From Verrucomicrobiota bacterium (GTDB lineage: Bacteria; Verrucomicrobiota; Verrucomicrobiia; Opitutales; Seribacteraceae): a stretch of DNA of 64,000 nucleotides. The stretch covers positions 50,217 to 114,216 of the forward strand of contig JAOLZO010000002.1 of the NCBI GenBank assembly GCA_028343845.1, in the 5' to 3' direction. The number at the start of each line of letters is the position of its first letter. Position 1 is the first letter of the stretch. Of the stretch, positions 42,526 through 52,700 are shown one piece after another. Below the pieces are notes generated by a model. That model saw nothing but the letters and a program-made list of their open reading frames with translations, made no database searches and was not told where the DNA came from. The translations under genes and the position numbers were made by a program.

Positions 42526-44088
42526 ATGACTGAGTCATCCCTAATAGGTTTTTCAAGAGGCAGCGCAACCAATGCCTTCTTCCACGCAACAAATCCGGCT
42601 ACCGGTGAAACTTCTGATCTTTCTTTTTGTAAAGCATCCGAGAGCGAAGTGCTCAACGCATGCCAGTTGGCATCGGATGCCTCTCTCAAAATGGCTGCCT
42701 TGAGCGGGGCGCAAAAAGCGGCTTTCCTTCGGGATTTGGCAGAGCGTATCGAAGGGTTGGTCGACCAACTGGTGGTAACCATGACCAGTGAAACCGGATT
42801 GCCCGAGCCCCGGGTTCGCGGGGAGACCGGACGGACTGCTTTTCAGCTCAGAATGTTCGCGGATCTGGTTGAATCCGGACATTGGGTGGATGCCAGAATC
42901 GACCGGGCCCAACCGGATCGCCAACCACTCCCGAAACCGGACTTGCGTTCCATGCTTCGTCCGGTCGGTCCGGTGGTTGTTTTTTGCGCCAGTAATTTCC
43001 CCTTGGCCTTTTCGGTTGCCGGGGGAGACTCGGCCTCCGCTTGGGCCGCCGGTTGCCCCGTAATCGTAAAGGCCCATCATGCTCATCCCGGAACGGCTCT
43101 GCTGGTGGGTAAAGCGGTGGTTGAATCCGTTCGTGCAAGTGGTTTGCCGGAGGGCGCGTTTTCCCTCATCTTCGGGGACGGGCGAACGGTCGGCCATGCC
43201 TTGGTCGGCCACCCTGCGGTCAAAGCGGTGGGCTTCACCGGTTCGCGGGCCGGTGGAAGAGCCTTGTTTGATCTTGCTTCGCTTAGAGAGGAGCCCATCC
43301 CTGTTTATGCCGAGATGAGCAGCGTCAATCCCATTTTTATCCTGCCCGGTCTTGGCGAGGAAAGGATGAATGAAATCGCAGGTGGCTTGCAGGGATCGGC
43401 CACGCTCGGTGCCGGGCAATTTTGTACGAATCCGGGGATCGTGTTCTATCCACGTGGAGCGGGCGGCGAATCCTTGGTTGCGACTTATGTCGGGAAGATG
43501 AAGGAAACGGCTTCTGCTCCCATGCTTCACAAGGGAATCAGGAAAGCGTACGGCGAAGGTTTAGATGCCTTGGCAGGTTGCGAGGGCGTAGAAGTTCTGG
43601 TTCCGGCATCAGATGATTCCGGAGGGGGTGGATGTCATGCGGGAGCGAGTGTCTTGTCGACTGACGCGGCAAATTTTTTGAACAACGAAAAGATGGTGGA
43701 CGAAGTTTTCGGGCCTTCCACTCTCCTGGTTTCGTATGATAGCCTGGAAGATCTTATTCGGATAGCCGATTCTCTGGAGGGGCAATTGACGGCGAGTCTT
43801 TTTGGCGATGGCTCAGGGTTGTCGGAATTCGGAGGATTGCTTGACGTTTTGGAGACAAAGGCCGGGCGATTGCTGTTCAATCAATATCCCACGGGGGTCG
43901 AGGTTTGCGCTTCAGTCGTTCACGGCGGTCCTTATCCCGCTACCACGGATAGCCGTTCTACTTCCGTTGGAACCGGTTCGATTTTGCGTTTTGCCAGACC
44001 GGTTTGCTACCAAGGTTTTCCTGATGATTTTTTGCCTGATGAATTGAAAGAAGGTAACCCGGCGGATATTACGAGATTGGATGCTTGA
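42526..44088 (+). CDS. Aldehyde dehydrogenase, 2-oxoglutarate-semialdehyde type
   Basis: NAD(P)-dependent oxidation of an aldehyde to an acid; subfamily features point to 2,5-dioxopentanoate (alpha-ketoglutaric semialdehyde) dehydrogenase giving 2-oxoglutarate. Seen: N-terminal FFHATNPATGE, RPVGPVVVFCASNFPLAFSVAGGD, CPVIVKAHHAHPGTA, GHPAVKAVGFTGSRAGGRAL (cofactor loop), catalytic Glu263 in VYAEMSSVNP, catalytic Cys300 in GQFCTNPG, and DEVFGPSTLLVSYDS. Length of 520 residues fits this subfamily. Its pairing with the FAH-family gene upstream supports a pentonate/hexarate degradation role. Start ATG 42526, 67 bases after the previous stop and just behind the conserved 35-base element. Confidence 0.88.
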   Translation: MTESSLIGFSRGSATNAFFHATNPATGETSDLSFCKASESEVLNACQLASDASLKMAALSGAQKAAFLRDLAERIEGLVDQLVVTMTSETGLPEPRVRGETGRTAFQLRMFADLVESGHWVDARIDRAQPDRQPLPKPDLRSMLRPVGPVVVFCASNFPLAFSVAGGDSASAWAAGCPVIVKAHHAHPGTALLVGKAVVESVRASGLPEGAFSLIFGDGRTVGHALVGHPAVKAVGFTGSRAGGRALFDLASLREEPIPVYAEMSSVNPIFILPGLGEERMNEIAGGLQGSATLGAGQFCTNPGIVFYPRGAGGESLVATYVGKMKETASAPMLHKGIRKAYGEGLDALAGCEGVEVLVPASDDSGGGGCHAGASVLSTDAANFLNNEKMVDEVFGPSTLLVSYDSLEDLIRIADSLEGQLTASLFGDGSGLSEFGGLLDVLETKAGRLLFNQYPTGVEVCASVVHGGPYPATTDSRSTSVGTGSILRFARPVCYQGFPDDFLPDELKEGNPADITRLDA

Positions 44089-44170
44089 GCCAATCTGCTG
44101 ACGAAAATCGCCGAAAATTTGTTTTGCCTTCCACAGACCTAGCATTCATAGATTTCTACTCGTTTGATAT

Positions 44171-44184
44171 GATTTGTACAAATC
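44171..44184. promoter_or_regulatory. Perfect 14-base palindrome before the GTPase operon
   Basis: GATTTGTACAAATC is its own reverse complement and lies 22 bases before the GTPase ATG (44207), overlapping a possible -10 (TATGAT at 44168-44173). It may be a dimeric regulator site; a few such palindromes are expected by chance in a window of this size. Confidence 0.4.
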
Positions 44185-44206
44185 GTCCTAAAGTGAATTA
44201 AATAAG

Positions 44207-45991
44207 ATGCTTGGTAAGAAAAGTACCATTGGAATTTTTGATTGCCTGGAAGGTCAGTTTCGAATGCTGGAAAAGTTTCCTTTCATCGTCGGATGTATGG
44301 GTAATGCAGATTGGCAAGTCCCCGGTGGCGAAGATTGGGAAGGTGCCTGCATGATTAAAAAATCGGGCAATGCTTTTCGCATTGTCCCGAACAAGAAGGG
44401 AGACGAGCGTCTCCTGGTTAACGGAGGACCTTTTTCCGAACCATTTAACGTTGAGGATGACGAGGTGTGCACGCTTCAGTTCATAGGCTATCCACTCATT
44501 GCTTTTGCCGGAAAGGATCCCAAGGCATGGGCGGATCAAATTCAAAAGGGACAATGGATTTTGACCAACGGCAGGACGGGAACGGATTACGCCCAATGCA
44601 GCCGGTATGAAGTTTTGGAAAAAATTCGTGAAATCGGAGCTGACTTGTCGGAGTGCGCCATCAAGCCGGTTGGTTTGGACGTTCCCTTTTGGGTCGTCCA
44701 CCTTGTCGACTTTCTGCAGTTGCCCGAATCGGAGGAGGAGGAAGAGGAATCCCTTTACGAGGAAGAAGTTGTAGTTGATCCGGATCGAGGGGAATTTACT
44801 TGCCCGACTTGTTGGCTCAAGTTTGACCGTGCCGATGTCTTGAGTATTGCCATTCACGAGGATCTGCGTGGCGACCGCAAGCTTGGGGAAGACGCAATGC
44901 TGCGTTTCGTTCCGACAGAGTTTAATTCAAAAGGTCAGGCGATGGATGCCATGGGGCTGCCCACGACCGACGTGGCCTGTGCTCATTGTCATAGAAAGCT
45001 ACCTCCCGGATTCATGGACGTCCCTCACCATATTTTTTCAATCGTGGGGGCTCCGAGCGCAGGAAAGTCTTACTACCTGAGTGTCTTGGTCAGGCAATTG
45101 CAACGCACCCTTTTTAGGGAATTCGGTGTGGCATTCAGAGATGCGGATCCTACCTGCAATGCGATTATAAATTCGATGAAGAACCGCTTGTTTGCGGGTA
45201 GTAGCGCCGCCGACGCGATGCTCATCAAGACTCAATTGGAAGGGGAAATGTACGAGAGATTGCAAAGGCATGATCGAGTGGTTGCCCTGCCCAGACCTTT
45301 TGTTTTCAGCGTATCCGACCCCCGTGGAACCGGACATGATTGTTCTTTGATTTTTTACGATAATGCGGGCGAGCATTTCGAGCCCGGAATTGCCAACGAT
45401 GAATCGCCGGGAACCCTGCACGTAGCGAGCTCGGCTGGTCTTTTCTACCTTTTCGATCCCATTGCCAGTCCCGAGTTTCGCCGGGCCTTGCGTGGGCATG
45501 AAGATCCTCAGTTTACTATGGACGGAGCGGGGAAAAGGCTTGATCAGCAAGATGTTATCATGGCCGAGCTCGAAGTGCGCGTTAAGCAGAACCAGAACAT
45601 AAGCATTGCGGATAAAATTGACGTGCCGGTTGCAGTCATGATCGGGAAGTGCGATATTCTTCGAGACGAGCTTGATTGGGAACGAATCCTTTGGCCAATC
45701 GTAGACAAGAAGCTGAACATGGAAATCCTTGAGAAAAATTCCGAGATTCTTCGCGAATATCTTATGGATATGCATCCTTCGATCGTAGCGAACGCCGAGG
45801 CTTTGTCTCACAACGTCAGGTATTTCCCTGTCAGTCCTTTTGGGCATAGTCCTGAAAAAGTCGAAATTGAAGGAAATAAATATATTGCCCCGGATCCAGA
45901 CAAACTTGATCCGGTTATGGTTGAGATTCCCACCCTTTGGGTTCTTTCCTTTGTCGAACCCGAGCTGATTCCTCTTGCGACGGGGGAATGA
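44207..45991 (+). CDS. Zinc-ribbon TRAFAC-type GTPase (DO-GTPase2-like) with FHA/GYF-like N-terminus
   Basis: Predicted cytosolic GTP switch of 594 residues. Seen: an N-terminal beta-rich domain at about 1-105 that resembles an FHA sandwich (FPFIVGCMGN, LLVNGGPFSEPFNVED, LQFIGYPLIAFAG), a GYF_2-like segment at about 108-180 (GQWILTNGRTGTDY), an acidic stretch, a split zinc ribbon (CPTC at 199-202 and CAHC at 258-261) and a P-loop domain: GAPSAGKS 281-288, G3-type DNAGE at 385-389, and GKCD at 480-483 in place of NKxD. This layout fits the double-GTPase/GTPase-associated systems described by Aravind and colleagues. The GAP1-type gene follows 13 bases later. GTP rather than ATP use is inferred from the G4 position. 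Confidence 0.78.
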   Translation: MLGKKSTIGIFDCLEGQFRMLEKFPFIVGCMGNADWQVPGGEDWEGACMIKKSGNAFRIVPNKKGDERLLVNGGPFSEPFNVEDDEVCTLQFIGYPLIAFAGKDPKAWADQIQKGQWILTNGRTGTDYAQCSRYEVLEKIREIGADLSECAIKPVGLDVPFWVVHLVDFLQLPESEEEEEESLYEEEVVVDPDRGEFTCPTCWLKFDRADVLSIAIHEDLRGDRKLGEDAMLRFVPTEFNSKGQAMDAMGLPTTDVACAHCHRKLPPGFMDVPHHIFSIVGAPSAGKSYYLSVLVRQLQRTLFREFGVAFRDADPTCNAIINSMKNRLFAGSSAADAMLIKTQLEGEMYERLQRHDRVVALPRPFVFSVSDPRGTGHDCSLIFYDNAGEHFEPGIANDESPGTLHVASSAGLFYLFDPIASPEFRRALRGHEDPQFTMDGAGKRLDQQDVIMAELEVRVKQNQNISIADKIDVPVAVMIGKCDILRDELDWERILWPIVDKKLNMEILEKNSEILREYLMDMHPSIVANAEALSHNVRYFPVSPFGHSPEKVEIEGNKYIAPDPDKLDPVMVEIPTLWVLSFVEPELIPLATGE

Positions 45992-46004
45992 TTTCCATCC
46001 TCCC

Positions 46005-49000
46005 ATGGCCCAACAATTAGTTTTCACAAGTACTCCTCAAGGTTTGGAACCGGGCCGATCCGGTTACTGCACCGTAGCCCGCCACAAAGACCTTCGCCAC
46101 AGGCTTGTCCGCGAACTTGAGAGGCTCAGCGTCTATGATTTCGGACAGCAAACGGGTTCGACGCGTTCAGATATTTGCATTTTCAGGAAGATGCCCTTGG
46201 GGTCGGAGGAGTATTACGTCCTTACCAAAATTTGTGATGCCGGCTTGGATTACACCAATCGCACGAACTATCTTGCTCACCACCTCGTGCTCGATGGCTT
46301 CGAAATTGCGACCTGTCCATCCCCTGCTGAGATTTTTCTTAATTGGAATGGCTGGTTGAGGACCTGGACGGACGGACCCAGGTATTTCGGTGAGGAGGAG
46401 GAGGCGTCCTTCACTGACTGCAAATCCTCGAATCTGATTCCTTGCCAAGGTTGGTTGCAGATGACCAATGATCCGGGGAATGCGGCCAGCCTTGTGTCTC
46501 CGGATATGATTAAACCGATCGTGGTCGAAGGGAAACCGGAAAGTGCGAACATCCTGCTTACCCTTTTTGCCGAATCCAGCGCATTATTGAAAATTTCCCT
46601 CGATGCCTGGGACTTTTCCTTCACAACCTTCTTGCAGGGTAATGACGATACGAAGACCTTTTCCTGGATCGGCATAACCGGTCAACCGGCTGGAGAAAAA
46701 TTGAAGCAGGGGGGGCTCAGAAATTATCTGGATTTACGGACTTGGTCCGCGTCCGTTATTTCCGACCCCGTTGATCCCGGTTTCGAGTACTTGGCCAGAA
46801 AAGGCCCGCAAAAGATCGCGGTGAAAAAGAAACCGTCAACCGTTTCCAAGGCTGCTTTTTCCGACCAAGAACTGCAACGAGCAAAGGCCGCGGCTCCAAT
46901 GGCTGCCTCAGCCGTACCCTCGGGTTCGACGGTTTTTCCGCAACAAAGTTCGGGAACGTCCAAAAGCAAGAAAAGACGCCCGTGGTTACTCCAGTTGGCC
47001 GTCATTTCAACTGCGCTTTGTTTGCTTGGCGGTCTCATAGCCGGCTTGGCCCTCAATTGGGGAGATTGGTTCCACGATGAAGATGTCGTGAATACCGACC
47101 CTGTCGTTCCGCCTGATCCGGAAACGCCCCCTGATCAGCCTGAACCAACTTTCCGCACGGTTGCTTTTGATTCTCCCGTACAACTTGACCGAGTGGAGTA
47201 TGTACGTCTTGATGGGAAAGATCGGTGGCTTGAGTGGATAGATTTAAAAGTGGGGGGGAGTAAGCCGGTAAGAGTCAACCTGAGCAAGAAATTGCGGGAC
47301 CAAATGGGTCCCGATATCGAAGAAATGAAAGAGGGCGAGGAGTTGCAAGTCGAGATTTCTCGTGACGAAGAGGAAAACCTTACTTTCAAATCTGTCCAAA
47401 AAGCCCCTGCACCCACACAAAGGGGGATAAGCAGGTCGATTGAACTTGATGAAAAAGGATCGGTGTCCTTGTCCGATGATGAAAAAACCATGTTTTTCAA
47501 TTCAGGAGACAAAACCTATCCTTTGGCCCTCTCCCTCCTTCCTTTGTTGGAGCAACAAAGGATGCGGGAATTATATGATGCGATCCAAAGTGGTGCATCA
47601 ATCCGTTTCAAGCCTCGAGTGAAAGATGGAAGAATAGTTCATTTCGAAGAGGTTGCGCTCCCCTCCGACGAACCTAGCGATCCAAAACCGGATGGTCAGA
47701 ACCCACTCGATCCGCCCAAGGGCAAACCCGTGAACTTGACCGCTGTAAAAATAGATGATCTTAGGTTGGAAGCGGATCAGAAAAGAATTTTCATCAGAGT
47801 TCGGGGAACGACCACATTGGCCTATGTTTTCAGGGAAGAGGAACGCACTAAAATCACTGAACTTGTAAGTCTCCTTAAGGCGGGAGCCCAGGATGCTGAC
47901 TTGAAAATTCACGAGGACGGTAAGCAAATTACTTCTCTTGATTTCGAGTTACCCAAGCTTTCGTCCGATTCCTCAGAGAGACCTTCTGAAGTAGATCCAA
48001 ACACCCTGCGCCCTGAGACGACCATCGTGTTTTGGATTCCAGGCAAGTCGATCAATGGTCGTTGGACAATTGAACCGAAAGACCGTTACATATTCAACCA
48101 CGTCGAGTTGCCAGGTTATCTAACCGAGTTTTTGGATGCAGGAATTGCCCAAGATGATCCGCCCAAGGCATGGATGGCGGATTTCCAACCCAGACTATTG
48201 GTGCAAAGAGGTGCTGTGGGGGGGGTCGATTTTGAGCCTTATTCCTACGAAGGTGATCCGGATCGGCTTGACCCCCTTAGAATTAAGGACTTTCGCTTAA
48301 AGCAGAAGGTCAACGGAAAGAACTTCTATTCCTTCATCTTCAAAATGACCAAAGAGGAATCGGTCCAAGTCTCCTTGGAAACCCCCGAAACGAAAAATTT
48401 CATTAAAAAAGGAAAGCTTTTGAGGTTTCCCAACGCAGGACCTTCCGGCGGGTGTTTGGATATGTTTTTTCTCTCCAATTTGCATGGCAGCTTGACTGAC
48501 AAGCAAGTTTTGGGGGAGTCTTTTACCTGCCGGTTGGGAACTCTTGAAATTTCGCCTCCGTGGTTAAGGGAGGGGAGGGGTTTTACTTTTCTTACGCCGA
48601 AAAGCTCCCTTAATCCTTACCTTTTGGCACTTTCCGTAAAAAGCTCGGTAAGCCCTGATAAAATCCGCCCGATTATCGATCGGGAACCGGAAAGCATCAA
48701 CTTGAAGACTTTCAGCGATTCGGAATTGCCGGAAGCTTTTTTAACGATTTCTTCAGAGGCTCCCTTGAAGGGGACTATTGTTTCCGACCAGGAATATGCG
48801 AGAAAGTTACAAGATCAGATTCTGTTGAAGCAGCAAGAGGAGGATGCGGTAGGGACCGATAATCTTACCAAATTCGGAAACCGACAAGCTTGGGGGCCGG
48901 TATTCCAATACATGAAGTATGCCAGAGGGAATGGCTATGTTTTCAACTATCAGAAGTTGGGCAATTTTATCTACGAATCGACTTTTCAGAACTTGAGGAA

Positions 49001-49730
49001 AATACTTGAGGATGCCCGATTCAAGCTTTTGCAGAGCAAGCTTCCTGCGGATTTTTACCAAACCGAAGCCTTGGCCTATGACGTCAGGTTGGCAAAGACT
49101 TTTTGGGATGAGGTTTCCAAGGCGGTCAAGGGCCAGATCGAAGAGAGTATAAACCGTCCCAGAAATTATGATGACGAAACCGCAGAAAGAGACATTGACC
49201 GACTCTTTGGCTTCCTTGAGCAAATGCTTCATGCGGAAGTTGCCTTTGGGTTTACTGATGGAGAGGGTTTGTACGATGCGATGCAGGATTTTCGCCATAG
49301 CCTCTCTTTGTCGACTAACGAAGCGTCCACGATTAGGAAATTACAATCCGAGACACAAAAAAATTCCGAGAAGATCAGAAATAACTTTAGCCAAAGTTTG
49401 GGCAGATTCCAAATGATGGAAAAAAACTTAACGCGCTATGCGCAATTGGGCTCGTCCGATCTCAGGCTTTGTTCCGATGTTTTATCGGACCGGGCGAAAT
49501 ATGCTCAATTTCTTGCGTATTACAACACGGGCGGTGGCGGTGGGTCGGAACTGGATGGTTTGCTGGAGAAGGTGAAAGCCCGGCTGACCGGACCCCGACT
49601 TGAAATGTCTCAACGAGAGGCCTTCATCAACAAGGTTCCCTGGACCTTATCTGTCTTGAAAAAAACCTCTGCGGGTGGTTTTGTTAAGGAGAGTGACTTT
49701 TTGCTACTAGCCCCACCTCAAATTCCGTGA
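46005..49730 (+). CDS. GAP1-type GTPase-associated membrane protein
   Basis: Large protein of 1241 residues. Seen: N-terminal domain at about 1-270 starting MAQQLVFTSTPQGLEPGRSG, with YCTVARHKDL, RTNYLAHHLVL and SLDAWDFSFTTFLQG, closely resembling the GAP1 N-terminal domain that accompanies such GTPases. A Lys/Ser/Ala linker leads to one membrane helix at about 327-350 (LLQLAVISTALCLLGGLIAG). The remaining 890 residues, beta-rich first (DRVEYVRLDGKDRWLEW, with Pro/Asp/Glu spacers) and helical later, would lie outside the cytoplasm. Start ATG 46005 chosen since an earlier in-frame codon overlaps the GTPase gene. The design fits a transducer: cytosolic face meets the GTPase, outer part meets the envelope. 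Confidence 0.77.
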   Translation: MAQQLVFTSTPQGLEPGRSGYCTVARHKDLRHRLVRELERLSVYDFGQQTGSTRSDICIFRKMPLGSEEYYVLTKICDAGLDYTNRTNYLAHHLVLDGFEIATCPSPAEIFLNWNGWLRTWTDGPRYFGEEEEASFTDCKSSNLIPCQGWLQMTNDPGNAASLVSPDMIKPIVVEGKPESANILLTLFAESSALLKISLDAWDFSFTTFLQGNDDTKTFSWIGITGQPAGEKLKQGGLRNYLDLRTWSASVISDPVDPGFEYLARKGPQKIAVKKKPSTVSKAAFSDQELQRAKAAAPMAASAVPSGSTVFPQQSSGTSKSKKRRPWLLQLAVISTALCLLGGLIAGLALNWGDWFHDEDVVNTDPVVPPDPETPPDQPEPTFRTVAFDSPVQLDRVEYVRLDGKDRWLEWIDLKVGGSKPVRVNLSKKLRDQMGPDIEEMKEGEELQVEISRDEEENLTFKSVQKAPAPTQRGISRSIELDEKGSVSLSDDEKTMFFNSGDKTYPLALSLLPLLEQQRMRELYDAIQSGASIRFKPRVKDGRIVHFEEVALPSDEPSDPKPDGQNPLDPPKGKPVNLTAVKIDDLRLEADQKRIFIRVRGTTTLAYVFREEERTKITELVSLLKAGAQDADLKIHEDGKQITSLDFELPKLSSDSSERPSEVDPNTLRPETTIVFWIPGKSINGRWTIEPKDRYIFNHVELPGYLTEFLDAGIAQDDPPKAWMADFQPRLLVQRGAVGGVDFEPYSYEGDPDRLDPLRIKDFRLKQKVNGKNFYSFIFKMTKEESVQVSLETPETKNFIKKGKLLRFPNAGPSGGCLDMFFLSNLHGSLTDKQVLGESFTCRLGTLEISPPWLREGRGFTFLTPKSSLNPYLLALSVKSSVSPDKIRPIIDREPESINLKTFSDSELPEAFLTISSEAPLKGTIVSDQEYARKLQDQILLKQQEEDAVGTDNLTKFGNRQAWGPVFQYMKYARGNGYVFNYQKLGNFIYESTFQNLRKILEDARFKLLQSKLPADFYQTEALAYDVRLAKTFWDEVSKAVKGQIEESINRPRNYDDETAERDIDRLFGFLEQMLHAEVAFGFTDGEGLYDAMQDFRHSLSLSTNEASTIRKLQSETQKNSEKIRNNFSQSLGRFQMMEKNLTRYAQLGSSDLRLCSDVLSDRAKYAQFLAYYNTGGGGGSELDGLLEKVKARLTGPRLEMSQREAFINKVPWTLSVLKKTSAGGFVKESDFLLLAPPQIP

Positions 49731-49744
49731 AGAATATATAAGCT

Positions 49745-52700
49745 GTGAATATCGATCGACTCATTGACCGAATTGAAAAAGCCCTGCGAGAGGATACCAC
49801 AACCGATCCGGTCTACCACGCACTCGCCAAGGAATACGCAAAGTATAGAACTCAAATAGACGAACGGCTCGAACACTGCGTTACTTTGATCCGCTCGGGC
49901 AAGGATTTCGCGGCGAGGGAACTTGCTGAGCAACCGCCCGACGTTCTTACCCTAATGGAGAAACTCTCCTTTGGTAACGATGGGAAATGGCGCTCTTTGT
50001 GTGAGGAGAAGGACTTGTATGTCGGTCCCAATTGGGCGGAAGAGCACGTCGATCTGCTCAATGGCCTGTACGACAAGGAAATAACCGAGGACAGTCCTTT
50101 GTTCAGGGAATACAGGACTGCCGCCCGCAGTCGGGACGAGGACAAGACATTTAAGATTCTCAAAATGATCTTGAAAGCGAATCCTGATCATGGCGCGGCC
50201 AGGCGGCACTTTGGGCAACTCAGTGTCAAGATTCAGGAAAATAAAATCAACGAACTGGATTCTCTGATTCAGGCTGGGAGGGAGGCCGAATTTCTCGACC
50301 TGATGCTCGAAATAGACGAGACGGATTGGGTTGTACAGCCTAAAGGTGAAAAGTGGGAGAATGCGCTTGCAGTCCGTGAGGGTGTGGAGCGTCGGATCGC
50401 CAAGGGGCGACTTGAGGAAATCTTGGTTGAGCTTGCAACCTTTCGGAATGCGGATGATTGGAAGGGCTCGCTGTCCCTTGTGGGAGAATTCTTTAATCTG
50501 GCGCAAGAACATGAACTTGAAGGTGAACTGGATTCCGATGACATCAACCTATACAACGAATACAAGGAATGGGCCGATGAGCTCGCCGAGGAGGCCAAGG
50601 CGGAAAGAGAGCTGGAAGGTGTGGTCTCATGCTTTAAGAATCGTTTGGCTGAGATGCGCCAGTCAGACGTGGTCGGAGGAAAGACCTTGGAAGTATACTT
50701 GGAGGAACAGAACGAATTAAGGAAATTCAGACAGGATTTTCAGGATCTGGGGAAATCTCTCTCGGCCGAGATCATGATGGAATTGCAAAAGGCCGAAAAT
50801 CATGTCAAGAATCGGATTCTCAAACTTCGCGGGCGAACCAAGCGGTTCTGGATTCTTGGTGTGTTTGCCTTCGTTCTCGTGTCTGCAGGAGCGGTAGTGG
50901 GGCTTTGGTGGCTTAGCGGGTTTTGGGATGCCCGGTCCGCGGCCGAGAAAATTGCAACGGATACTTTGACTCCTACCCAACGGTGGGAAAAATTGTCTGC
51001 CTACTCGGCCTCCTATGGGAATTACCTAGAGGATGTAGAGGTTCGTAAATTTCTCGATCAGGCCGTTTCGAACTCGTTTGACGAAGCCGGCAATAATTTG
51101 GTGCAGGAAAGTCAGGACGAGTTCCTGCTCAAGACGCAAGGCAAGGCGTTGGATTTCCTTAAGAAGGAAGACGTTGAACGAAAAAGAGCTCAAGTTGTCG
51201 CCAAGATGTGCGATCGGATTCTCGAGCAAATGAAAGGGGATGACTATGATACCGGTGATGCCCAGGATTTTGTGGGCCGTTTTGAAAAAGAGCCGAGGGT
51301 TTCGATGGATGAAAAAGGCCAGCCCTTGCCTTTGGACGTCGTTGATTACTCTCGTTTCGCCGATGATGAAAAACACTCTGTGATATTCAACAAAATCCTC
51401 AAGATCATGAAAGAGATCGAACTCTCCAAGGATTCGAACGAACGCAAAAGGCAGAGCTTGGAAGACCTTCAGGCAAAAATCGCTCGATTTGACAAGGAAG
51501 TGTTAATCGCATGGAAGAAATTCAGAGATACGGCTGAGGTTGATCACGGAGTTTTGGCCCAGGAAAAATATCTCGATGGCTTGGATGCCGAATCCCGGGA
51601 GTTTTCCGGAGATGATGCGATTGACCCTAATGATTACCGGGAGGTACGGAGCGCCCTGAGGGAATTACGCAGCACTTGGAAAAGTTTTTCCAAGGAAGTG
51701 GAGAGCAAGTCGGGTTCGCAAATCGACACCCTCTTGAATGAAGCCGAGAAAATCGGCGGTTCCGTAAGTCGGGCAAGTGTTGAAGAACGAAATGAATTGC
51801 TCAAGAAAATGGGTGAGGTCCTTGAGCAGGTTACGAAAGCGAATAAGAGCGCTAGTGAAGAATTGCGCATGAATTCCACTCAGGAAAGAAGATTGAGGGA
51901 ATTGATTGAGATGCGCAGTCAAATTATCTCGAAGATTAAACAAGCGGGCGAGGCCAAGGCGAGCACCGGTTCGGCCAATAGCGTTGCGGATTACTTGTTT
52001 TCTTTGGAAAAAGGCTTGGAGGCGGATGCCTATTCACCGCAGGAAACCCAATCCGTTCGCACCGTCCTTTCTCATCGTAACAAGTTCTCGAACGACAAGG
52101 GGGAGCTGAGAAAAAAACTTTTCCTCAGAGGCCCTCCTGAAATATGGGATAAGCTTGAAAAAGGCGAAATCTCTTTGATGACTGAGGATTCCAAGGATGA
52201 GTACGAACAACTCAAGTCGATACTTGAGAGGTATCAAATGCTCAACCTTTGGTCTTACCGGTTGGTTGAGTGCACCCCCCTCAAAACGGCAAGGGCTGGA
52301 ATTTACAATACGAATAGAAAACCGATGATGCAGCTCTTGTCTTACGGGGAAGTGGTTGAGAAAAAAGATCAAAAGAACTTTGATGCAGAAGGACAACCCA
52401 TTGCCAACCCTTCCGTAACGGTTACCCAAACAGGTATGTTTCATTGGAACGGCAAGCAGGAGGGAAGAGAATTCCCGTCCACTCACTTCAATGGTGGGAT
52501 CAAAGGATTCATGCTTGATAATCCTCAACTCTCGCCTGAATCGAAATTTATGCGACTGCAGATAGATCGGCGCATGGATCCTAACACGAGAACCCTCAGC
52601 AGACCTTTGATGGAAATGCTTGAAGTGGTGATTTCAGACCAGACGATTTCCGTTTTGCTCAAGGCCTATCTTCATGCGGAAATCGTTGGAATGATGAAAA

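Noticed and set aside
45038..46027. 329-residue minus-strand frame over the GTPase gene
   Set aside because: It is an antisense shadow of the P-loop domain with no coherent domain pattern.
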